Shown piece after piece: positions 1 through 6,150 of a DNA stretch of 24,620 nt. The DNA is from DYCT01 sp051875715 (lineage in GTDB: Bacteria; Bacteroidota; Bacteroidia; Bacteroidales; Bacteroidaceae): contig JBJEHD010000010.1 in the NCBI GenBank assembly GCA_051875715.1, positions 1 through 24,620 of the forward strand, written 5' to 3'. Position 1 is the first letter of the stretch; each line of letters opens with the position of its first letter. A program made the translations under genes and the position numbers. The notes under the pieces were generated by a model. That model saw only the letters and a program-made list of their open reading frames with translations. It did not search any database and was not told the DNA's origin.

Positions 1-52
1 GTAAGCCAGCAGATTTACAGTCTGCCCCATTTGGCCACTCTGGTATTTGCCC
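1..52 (-). tRNA. tRNA-Tyr (GUA), 5' part only
   Basis: Read on the minus strand, the first 52 bases give the 5' half of a tRNA. There is a GGGCAAA acceptor strand starting at position 52, a D-arm region (ACCAGAGTGGCCAAATGGG), and an anticodon arm CAGACTGTAAATCTG whose anticodon GTA lies at 16-18. The TGGCTTAC that follows looks like the beginning of the long variable arm typical of bacterial tRNA-Tyr. The T arm and the 3' acceptor strand lie outside the window, so the fold cannot be completed. Confidence 0.88.
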
Positions 53-103
53 AACAAATTGGTCTTTGCACAATTGGAAAGCGGTCTTTCCTCAAATGCG
101 GTG

Positions 104-134
104 CAAAGGTAAAACAATTATCTTAAACTCCAAG
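104..134 (-). promoter_or_regulatory. Promoter of tRNA-Tyr
   Basis: The minus strand carries TACCTTTG at 104-111, a full match to the Bacteroidetes -7 consensus TAnnTTTG. A CTTG at 131-134 stands at the -33 position after a 19-bp spacer. The predicted start would be near 97, giving a leader of about 45 nt before the tRNA 5' end at 52. The -33 part and spacer lie inside the 3' end of ribH, so the tRNA appears to have its own promoter. This is pattern matching only. Confidence 0.6.
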
Positions 135-609
135 CGAAATCCACCATTTTTATTGCGGTGGCTGCGCATTCTGCTCCTTTGTTGCCCAGTCGGCCGCCTG
201 CACGTTCTTCCGCTTGCTCTACCGTGTTGGTGGTGATGAGTCCGAAGATGACGGGTGTGTCGCTTGTGGCGTTGAGTTGGGCCAGCCCTTGTGTCACGCC
301 CATGCAGACATAGTCGAAATGGGGGGTGTCTCCTTTGATGACGCATCCGAGGGCGATGACGGCGTCAACGTCGGCATATTCAATCAGTTGGCTTGACCCG
401 AAGGTCAGTTCGAAACTGCCGGGGACGGTTTTTACGAGGATGTTCTCTTCTTTTGCACCATGCTGCAGGAGGGTGCTGACTGCCCCGTCCAACAAAGCGG
501 AGGTGATGGGGCTGTTCCATTCGGAAACAACGATGCCGAATTTCATCTCCGTTGCGTCGGGGATGGCTTGCGTGGAAGCATCGGAAAGGATATGGTAAGC
601 GGTAGCCAT
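118..609 (-). CDS. ribH: 6,7-dimethyl-8-ribityllumazine synthase
   Basis: This 163-residue cytoplasmic enzyme condenses 5-amino-6-ribitylaminouracil with 3,4-dihydroxybutanone 4-phosphate to form lumazine, the penultimate step of riboflavin synthesis. The family hallmarks are visible: the VPGSFEL segment near residue 63 and the substrate/phosphate loop GCVIKGDTPHFDYV near residues 88-101, which includes the catalytic His. Length is normal for the family, which usually assembles into pentamers or icosahedral shells. It lies downstream of the TPR gene on the same strand, separated by a hairpin, and no promoter box was found between that hairpin and the start. No other rib gene is in the window. 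Confidence 0.97.
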   Translation of the reverse strand: MATAYHILSDASTQAIPDATEMKFGIVVSEWNSPITSALLDGAVSTLLQHGAKEENILVKTVPGSFELTFGSSQLIEYADVDAVIALGCVIKGDTPHFDYVCMGVTQGLAQLNATSDTPVIFGLITTNTVEQAEERAGGRLGNKGAECAATAIKMVDFAWSLR

Positions 610-630
610 AGGGTTTTGAGGAGATTAGAA

Positions 631-660
631 AAAAACTACTCCATGGCGGAGTAGCTTTTT
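631..660 (-). terminator. Intrinsic terminator after the TPR gene
   Basis: The arms CTACTCC (636-642) and GGAGTAG (648-654) pair perfectly around a 5-base loop. Flanking A and T runs lie on both sides, so on the minus strand the stem is followed by a run of T. It sits between the TPR gene stop (703) and ribH start (609) and could also act in the plus direction. Readthrough may supply ribH expression. Confidence 0.7.
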
Positions 661-702
661 AGGTTAATAATGAGTGTGTACCGGGAATCCTGGTACGCGG
701 TG

Positions 703-1383
703 TTATTTCTTCAGTGCGTTGGCGCGTTCGATGTACTTGTCTACATCCATGGCCTGATACGAATTGAAGTACTTTTCCTTGATTTGCGTATAAGCCTTGA
801 TGGCGTCGTTGTACTTGCCCTGCTTTTCATACACCTCGGCGGCTTTCTTCAGGAAGAGAGGGCTCAAGGTATTGTTGTCGGCTTTCTGCGCTGCTTTCAT
901 GAATGCGGAGGCTGCTTTGTCCAGGTTGTCCAGGTTGGCGTAGCAGTCGCCCAGTGCGCCCTGCACGGCAGGAGCCACCATTTGGTCGTCGCCATCGAAT
1001 TTCTCCAGGTACTTGATGGCTTGTTCCCACTGGCCCAATTGAGCGTAACTCAGTCCGGCATAGGCTTTGGCCAGTTTGCCGCTTGCCGTGCTGCCGAACT
1101 CGTCGGCTACCTTGATGAACCCGATGTAGCCCAGGCTGTCGCCGTTCAATGCGAGTTCGAACTGGTCGTTACCGAAGTATTGTTCTCCTTTGAAGAGGGC
1201 GGCCGCAGCCTTCTGCTCTCTCGGTTCGGAGATGAAATTCTTGTAACTCATGAATCCGGCGATGATCACAACGATGGCGATGATTGCACCGAGGATGGTC
1301 TTTTTGTTCTTGATGATAAACGCTTCAGACTGGCTCAAGGCTTCTTCCACGCTTGCTTCCGGTTTGTTCTTTACTTCTGCCAT
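703..1383 (-). CDS. Membrane-anchored tetratricopeptide repeat protein
   Basis: The protein has 226 residues. A short charged N-terminus is followed by one hydrophobic segment (about residues 29-46, AIIAIVVIIAGFMSY), then TPR-like helices to the C-terminus, for example the stretches around YAGLSYAQLGQWEQAIKYLEKF and DCYANLDNLDKAASAF. The likely topology is a single-pass inner-membrane anchor with the TPR domain outside the cytoplasm, resembling the YfgM/BamD-like class of scaffolds. No catalytic motif is seen and the partner is unknown. The gene has its own -7 box upstream and a terminator downstream. Its position before ribH says little about its role. Confidence 0.85.
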   Translation of the reverse strand: MAEVKNKPEASVEEALSQSEAFIIKNKKTILGAIIAIVVIIAGFMSYKNFISEPREQKAAAALFKGEQYFGNDQFELALNGDSLGYIGFIKVADEFGSTASGKLAKAYAGLSYAQLGQWEQAIKYLEKFDGDDQMVAPAVQGALGDCYANLDNLDKAASAFMKAAQKADNNTLSPLFLKKAAEVYEKQGKYNDAIKAYTQIKEKYFNSYQAMDVDKYIERANALKK

Positions 1384-1437
1384 TTTATTTTATTTTCTTT
1401 TCTTGTTATTCTTTGCGTAAGTCGCTATTTCGGTGGG

Positions 1438-1445
1438 CAAAAGTA
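1438..1445 (-). promoter_or_regulatory. -7 box for the TPR gene
   Basis: The minus strand reads TACTTTTG here, a full match to the Bacteroidetes -7 consensus, about 55 bp before the start codon. No clear TTTG was found at -33. It lies in the divergent TPR/recF intergenic region. Confidence 0.5.
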
Positions 1446-1538
1446 GTGGATTTAGGTGTATAAACGAAATTTCAAGGCATATTTTTTACAGGGAGAATGA
1501 AAAAGAAAGCCTTTGGCGTCAGTTTCGGTTTTTATGGT

Positions 1539-1546
1539 TACTTTTG
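1539..1546 (+). promoter_or_regulatory. -7 box for recF-dciA
   Basis: TACTTTTG matches TAnnTTTG and ends 22 bases before the recF ATG. A TTTG at 1512-1515 could be the -33 element, although the 23-bp spacer is a little long. Confidence 0.55.
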
Positions 1547-1568
1547 TTCGCTTAATACGTGATAAGAC

Positions 1569-2690
1569 ATGATACTGAAACACATCTCCATATTGAACTA
1601 TAAAAACCTGGAGCAGGTGGAACTGGACCTCTCGCCCAAGATGAATTGTTTTGTCGGGCTGAACGGAATGGGGAAGACCAATCTGCTGGACGCTATCTTC
1701 TACTTGTCTTTCTGCAAGAGCGGGAGCAACCCGATAGACTCCCAGAATATCCGGCACGAACAGGACTATTTCATGATTCAGGGAATGTACGAGATGGAGG
1801 ACGGGACGCCTGAGGAAGTATATTGCGGCTTGAAAAGGAGGCAGAAGAAACGCTTCAAGCGCAACAAAAAAGAGTACGACCGCCTGTCGGACCACATCGG
1901 GTTCGTGCCTTTGGTCATGGTGTCGCCTGCGGATGCCGCCTTGATAGGGGGTGGAAGCGAAGAACGCAGACGGTTTGTCGACGTGGTGATTTCGCAATAT
2001 GACAAGGAGTACCTGAATGCACTGATTCGTTATAACAATGCGCTGGCGCAACGCAACATGCTGCTGAAGGCGGAGAAGGAACCGGAAGCGGACCTGATGG
2101 AGGTCTGGGAAGAGGCCATGGCTGCAGCCGGACAGACGGTCTACGAGAAGCGCAGGGCTTTCGTTCAGGAGTTTGTGCCGATATTCCAGTCGTTCTATGC
2201 CGCCATTTCGCAAGAAAAGGAGCAGGTGGAGTTGCACTACCTCTCTCATGCGGCCGATGGCGACTTGATCGCCTGTCTGCGTGACAGCCGGCAGCGCGAC
2301 CGCATTATGGGTTATTCGCTGAAGGGAATCCACAAAGACGAACTGGAAATGCAGTTGGGAGGTTTTCCCATCAAGCGGGAAGGTTCGCAGGGACAGAACA
2401 AGACCTACTTGGTCGCCTTGAAGTTGGCGCAGTTCGACTTCCTTCGCCGAACGGGCAGCCGGACCACTCCGCTGCTGCTGTTGGATGATGTGTTTGACAA
2501 ACTGGACGCGACGCGTGTGGAGCAAATCGTGAAGCTGGTGGCCGGAGACAGTTTCGGACAGATATTCATGACCGATACCAACCGGGAACACCTGGACCGG
2601 ATTCTGGATGAAGTGGGCAACGACCATAAAGTGTTCTGGGTAGAACAGGGCCGTGTAGGCGAAAGGAAGGAGGGACAGTCCAATGCGTAG
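1569..2690 (+). CDS. recF: DNA replication and repair protein RecF
   Basis: This 373-residue SMC-like ATPase acts with RecO and RecR to load RecA at gapped DNA and stalled forks. Visible motifs in order are the N-terminal KNLEQVELDLSP strand typical of RecF, Walker A GLNGMGKT (residues 30-37), the ABC signature region EGSQGQNK (about 271-278), and Walker B LLLLDDVFDKLD (about 302-313). Length matches the family. The stop overlaps the start of the next gene by 8 bp (shared ATGCGTAG), indicating translational coupling. A -7 box lies 22 bp upstream. dnaA and dnaN are not beside it in this window. Confidence 0.97.
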   Translation: MILKHISILNYKNLEQVELDLSPKMNCFVGLNGMGKTNLLDAIFYLSFCKSGSNPIDSQNIRHEQDYFMIQGMYEMEDGTPEEVYCGLKRRQKKRFKRNKKEYDRLSDHIGFVPLVMVSPADAALIGGGSEERRRFVDVVISQYDKEYLNALIRYNNALAQRNMLLKAEKEPEADLMEVWEEAMAAAGQTVYEKRRAFVQEFVPIFQSFYAAISQEKEQVELHYLSHAADGDLIACLRDSRQRDRIMGYSLKGIHKDELEMQLGGFPIKREGSQGQNKTYLVALKLAQFDFLRRTGSRTTPLLLLDDVFDKLDATRVEQIVKLVAGDSFGQIFMTDTNREHLDRILDEVGNDHKVFWVEQGRVGERKEGQSNA

Positions 2691-2973
2691 ATGCAAATCA
2701 GAGCCGATTGGAGAACTGTTGAGGAAGTTTATTCGTGAGGAAGGACTGGAAACTCCGCTGAACGAAAAACGCCTGCTGGATGCGTGGCCGGTGGTGCTGG
2801 GCCCGACGATTGCTTCGTATACGGAGAACCTTTACATCAAGAACCAAATCCTGTATGTGCATCTCACGTCGTCTGTGTTGCGTCAGGAACTCATGATGGG
2901 CCGCGAACTGCTGGTCAAAAGCCTGAACGGGCAGGTGGGGGCCACCGTCATCACGCAAATCATTTTCCGGTGA
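2683..2973 (+). CDS. dciA: DciA-family (DUF721) protein, putative replicative helicase loader
   Basis: This 96-residue protein has the compact DUF721/DciA form: an N-terminal helix (IGELLRKFIREEGLETPLNEKRLLDAWPVVLGPTIASYTENLYIKN) followed by beta strands (QILYVHLTSSVLRQELMMGRELLVKSLN). The W..V.G..IA..T pattern is characteristic. DciA proteins are regarded as the ancestral DnaB helicase operators in bacteria lacking DnaC/DnaI. The gene overlaps recF by 8 bp, so the two are probably co-translated. Its last 14 bp overlap the 3' end of the opposing cyclo-ligase gene. The family call is firm, while the helicase-loading role here is inferred from the family. Confidence 0.85.
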   Translation: MRRCKSEPIGELLRKFIREEGLETPLNEKRLLDAWPVVLGPTIASYTENLYIKNQILYVHLTSSVLRQELMMGRELLVKSLNGQVGATVITQIIFR

Positions 2974-3520
2974 GAAATCCCTGGTCTGTCAAGACATGAT
3001 CCATGGGGATGTCGTGCGCTTCGCAGGGGATGTCCTCGCTGCATTGGAACGAGTAGCAGATTCCGACCTTGCAGCAGTGGCGAAGATGCGGAAGCAGTCG
3101 GTCGTAGTATCCCTTGCCCCTGCCGAGCCGATGCCCTTTTGCGTCGAATGAGACGCCGGGGATGATGGCCAGGCGGATGGCATCGTAGTCGGTGAACAGT
3201 TCGCCGGTCGGCTCCTCGATACCGTATGATCCGACCTGCAGGTCTTGCGGGCCGGTGTACCGTCGCAGTTCCAACGTATCGCCCACCACGACGGGCAACA
3301 GCAACTGCTTCTTCTCACCCCATTTGGCCACAAAGGCTTGTGTCTGCACCTCGTCGGGCAAGGCGTAGTAGAGCAGGATGCAGTCGGCCTGACCGAAGAA
3401 GTCGCATTGCTCCAGCCTTTGGAGCAATGCGGCCGACAGTCGCTCTTTCTCTTCGCGCGAATGCAGCTTCTTTTCCTGGGCGATGCGCCGGCGTATTTCT
3501 TTCTTCGATTCGGTCGTCAT
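2960..3520 (-). CDS. 5-formyltetrahydrofolate cyclo-ligase
   Basis: The 186-residue enzyme converts 5-formyl-THF to 5,10-methenyl-THF with ATP, salvaging folinate into one-carbon metabolism. The start MTTESKKEIRRRIAQEK and the C-terminal core are typical: IPGVSFDAKGHRLGRGKGYYDRLL is the family's phosphate and folate loop, followed by the C-terminal VGICYSFQ and PMDHVLT. The frame stays open far upstream, but only the part from 3520 is homologous, and the ATG there overlaps the stop of the S41 protease gene as ATGA. It is the last gene of the minus-strand cluster, and its 3' end overlaps dciA by 14 bp. Confidence 0.93.
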   Translation of the reverse strand: MTTESKKEIRRRIAQEKKLHSREEKERLSAALLQRLEQCDFFGQADCILLYYALPDEVQTQAFVAKWGEKKQLLLPVVVGDTLELRRYTGPQDLQVGSYGIEEPTGELFTDYDAIRLAIIPGVSFDAKGHRLGRGKGYYDRLLPHLRHCCKVGICYSFQCSEDIPCEAHDIPMDHVLTDQGFLTGK

Positions 3521-5163
3521 TCGGCTGTGGCGATTGGAGTGGGTGTCACAGGCCACGATTTCCCTTCTCGAAGCACCTGGAGGGCTTTCTCCACCGTCGG
3601 GTCGGTTTGGTTGGCATATTGGATGTAGGCCTCGAGTCCCAGCATGTTGTAAATGATGTTCCCAAATACGTTCCGCTCCAGCAGCCGGCGCGAACGCTGT
3701 ATCTGCAGGTTGCGGCGTTTGATTCCCTTCCCTTCGGCGTATCGGATGAACTGTTCGAGCACGCCTTGCTTTTGCAGGTAGTGGTGAAGCGACTGGATTT
3801 CCGTGTGGGCGGACAGTTGCTTGCGGTGCTGGTCGGTGTATTGATAGGCGAACTGGATGGGCAGGCCGCGGTTGGCCACCAGGGAGTAATAGGTCGTGAT
3901 GTCGGTCGTGTCCTGCGGCACGAAGATGTCCGGCATGATGCCTCCTCCTCCGTAGACGGTCCGTCCTAAAGCCGTGTGGTAGATTTGCAGGGTGTCTTGT
4001 CGGATGCTGTCTTCCGAGAAAAACTCTCCGTGTTCGTATCGGTTGAGGATGTCCATCTCGTATGCGTCGTTTTCTCCCAGGTCGTAGGGCTTTTGGATGC
4101 ATCGTCCCGAAGGCGTGTAGTAACGGGCCACGGTCAGCCGGATGGCCGAGCCGTCGCTGAAGTCGATGGACTGCTGCACCAGGCCTTTCCCGAACGAACG
4201 CCGGCCGATGATGGTGCCTCGGTCGTTGTCTTGGATGGCGCCGGCAAAGATTTCGCTGGCGGAGGCCGAGCCTTCGTCGATCAGCACGACCAAAGGTGTC
4301 TCTTCGCAACTGCCCATGGGGATGGAATAGTATTCTTCCCGGGGATATTGCCGTCCTTCCGTATAGACAATCAGTTCGTTGGGCGACAGGAACTCGGAAA
4401 CCATCTTGATGGCTGCGTCCATGTAGCCGCCGGTGTTGCCGCGCAGGTCTATGATGAGGCCCTGCGAACTGTGGCTTCTCAGTTGGGCGATGGCCACCAG
4501 CATTTCCATATAGGTGGTCCGGCCGAACTTGTTGATTTTGATGTAGCCAATCTGGGGGTCAATCATGTAGGACGCATCCACGCTCTTGACCGGGATGTCG
4601 CCGCGCTCGATGACGAAGGTGAGTGTCTCTTTCTCGCCGGGGCGCACGATGCCCAGTTTCACCTGGCTTCCTTTGGGCCCTTTCAGCTTGCGTGGGGCGG
4701 ACTGCGGAGTGATGTGCTTCCCGACGAACGATGTATCGTCGACCGAGATGATGCGGTCGCCGGCCATGAGCCCGACCTTCTCGGACGGCCCTCCGTGGAT
4801 GACGCTGTTCACGTGGACGGTATCGTCTTGTATGTTGAATTGAATGCCGATTCCGCTGAAACTGCCTTCCAGTTCGGCGTTGGCCGTTTCCAGGTCTTGC
4901 GCGGGGATGTAGGTCGAATGCGGGTCCAGTTCGCTCAGCAGTTGGGGGATGGCCTTTTCTACGAGGTCGGCCATGTCCACGGTGTCAACGTATTGTCCTT
5001 CGATGATGCGCAGCAGTGCATTGACCTTGTTGGACGAAGTGTTGATGATGCCCAGTTTGTTCCCGGTGGAACGGTTGGAATAGAAGGCCCCTATCAGGAT
5101 GCCCGCCACCATGCTGATGGCGATGATAAGAGGGGTGAATCGGAAAGGGCGGTTGTTGCTCAT
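3517..5163 (-). CDS. S41 family C-terminal processing peptidase
   Basis: This 548-residue serine protease is anchored by one N-terminal membrane segment (about residues 9-27, with the protease facing the periplasm). A short helical region is followed by a PDZ domain (about 95-185, with GIGIQFN and GPSEKVGLMAGDRI) and the S41 catalytic domain. The dyad is readable: Ser301 in EGSASASEI and Lys326 in SFGKGLVQ, with Gln330 four residues later, the same spacing as CtpB-type proteases. A roughly 170-residue C-terminal extension follows the core. Likely work is cleavage of the C-termini of envelope proteins. It overlaps the downstream cyclo-ligase by 4 bp and follows the deaminase by about 25 bp. 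Confidence 0.94.
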   Translation of the reverse strand: MSNNRPFRFTPLIIAISMVAGILIGAFYSNRSTGNKLGIINTSSNKVNALLRIIEGQYVDTVDMADLVEKAIPQLLSELDPHSTYIPAQDLETANAELEGSFSGIGIQFNIQDDTVHVNSVIHGGPSEKVGLMAGDRIISVDDTSFVGKHITPQSAPRKLKGPKGSQVKLGIVRPGEKETLTFVIERGDIPVKSVDASYMIDPQIGYIKINKFGRTTYMEMLVAIAQLRSHSSQGLIIDLRGNTGGYMDAAIKMVSEFLSPNELIVYTEGRQYPREEYYSIPMGSCEETPLVVLIDEGSASASEIFAGAIQDNDRGTIIGRRSFGKGLVQQSIDFSDGSAIRLTVARYYTPSGRCIQKPYDLGENDAYEMDILNRYEHGEFFSEDSIRQDTLQIYHTALGRTVYGGGGIMPDIFVPQDTTDITTYYSLVANRGLPIQFAYQYTDQHRKQLSAHTEIQSLHHYLQKQGVLEQFIRYAEGKGIKRRNLQIQRSRRLLERNVFGNIIYNMLGLEAYIQYANQTDPTVEKALQVLREGKSWPVTPTPIATAE

Positions 5164-5188
5164 GATGTTATGTTGTCAGATGGAGGTG

Positions 5189-5620
5189 TTATTCGTTTGG
5201 GTTGAGGTAGACTACTTCGATGTTGGCGCGACGCAGCAGGTTCAGTCCGTCCTCCAGCCGGTATTGCTCGGAGTAGACCACGCGTTTGATGCCGGCTTGG
5301 ATGATGAGTTTGGCACATTCGATGCAGGGCGAGGCGGTGACGTACATGGTGGCACCGTCGCTGCTGTTGTTCGACCGGGCTATCTTGGTGATGGCGTTGG
5401 CTTCCGCATGGAGTACATAAGGTTTTGTCACGCCGTTGTCGTCTTCGCAGACGTTTTCGAATCCGGAAGGTGTCCCGTTGTATCCGTCGGAGATGATCAT
5501 TTTGTCTTTCACGATCAAGGCTCCCACTTGGCGCCGTTGGCAGTAGGAGTTTTCGGCCCAAATGGCGGCCATGCGGATGTATCTCCTGTCCAGTGCTTCT
5601 TGTTTCTTTTCGTTGTCCAT
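5189..5620 (-). CDS. dCMP deaminase family protein
   Basis: This 143-residue cytidine/deoxycytidylate deaminase-fold protein has the zinc site readable as HAEAN (His71, catalytic Glu73) and SPCIEC (Cys99, Cys102). The N-terminal RRQVGALIVKDKMIISDGYNGTPSG is the typical nucleotide-binding part of dCMP deaminases and ComEB-like proteins. The expected reaction is dCMP to dUMP, feeding dTMP synthesis. The link to folate metabolism via the cyclo-ligase two genes downstream is suggestive only. It lies 8 bp after the lipoprotein gene and about 25 bp before the S41 gene, consistent with one transcript. Confidence 0.93.
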   Translation of the reverse strand: MDNEKKQEALDRRYIRMAAIWAENSYCQRRQVGALIVKDKMIISDGYNGTPSGFENVCEDDNGVTKPYVLHAEANAITKIARSNNSSDGATMYVTASPCIECAKLIIQAGIKRVVYSEQYRLEDGLNLLRRANIEVVYLNPNE

Positions 5621-5628
5621 GGTGGAAT

Positions 5629-6144
5629 TTATTGTTGGTCTCTTCTGATTTTAGTCAGTTGCATGAATGACTGCCGGTCTTCCGGGAAAAACTTCAGCCA
5701 GATGGTGTTGCCCCGATAGAATGCGGCCTGGCTGAAGGCGTCGTAGAACTTCCGTGTGACTTCTTGCTCCAACCCGTTGCCGGACGAGGAGCTTCCTTGG
5801 GTGATGTGGAAACTGACGGTGTTGGTCTTTCCGTCGGCTCTCCATGTCCCCGAAAACGTGTTCCCTGTCCCTTTCGCCACGAAGGTGTTCTCGGAGAAAC
5901 GGACATAGAAACGGTCCGTCCCGTTCCCCAGAATCAGTTTGGACGCTTCGCTGTTGCCCGTGTAGACGGGCTTCTGGTTGTTGTCGTCTTCCCAATTGGT
6001 GGTCTGGTAGAAGTCTCCCAGATACCAGGTCTGCCCGACGAAGATGGCGTTGATGTCATCTTCGTCGTTGCAGGCAGTCAGCGAGGCGGCCAGCAGAAGG
6101 GTGGCTAACACCCATTTCCCGTATCGGATGTGAAGGGTTCTCAT
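5629..6144 (-). CDS. DUF4847-like lipoprotein
   Basis: This 171-residue protein begins with a lipoprotein signal: positive N-terminus, a hydrophobic run, and lipobox LTAC with Cys25, followed by NDEDD. Acidic residues after the Cys resemble the export signal for surface lipoproteins in Bacteroidetes, although the match is loose. The mature part is short and strand-rich (GQTWYLGDFYQTTNW, KLILGNGTDRFYVRFSENTFVAKG, GTWRADGKTNTVSFHITQ), suggestive of a small lipocalin-like barrel. I assign DUF4847 from its general form and its typical place beside dCMP deaminase and M3 peptidase genes in Bacteroides. The function is unknown. It sits 6 bp after the peptidase gene and 8 bp before the deaminase. Confidence 0.72.
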   Translation of the reverse strand: MRTLHIRYGKWVLATLLLAASLTACNDEDDINAIFVGQTWYLGDFYQTTNWEDDNNQKPVYTGNSEASKLILGNGTDRFYVRFSENTFVAKGTGNTFSGTWRADGKTNTVSFHITQGSSSSGNGLEQEVTRKFYDAFSQAAFYRGNTIWLKFFPEDRQSFMQLTKIRRDQQ

Positions 6145-6150
6145 GCGTTC

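Noticed and set aside
1452..2696. A 414-codon minus-strand open frame opposite recF
   Set aside because: Antisense to recF, whose Walker and signature motifs are intact; the product has no recognisable domain.
3521..4309. Upstream in-frame extension of the cyclo-ligase frame to 449 codons
   Set aside because: The extension runs through the S41 protease coding region and its translation is Arg/His/Pro-rich. Family homology starts at MTTESKKEIRR, with an ATGA overlap.
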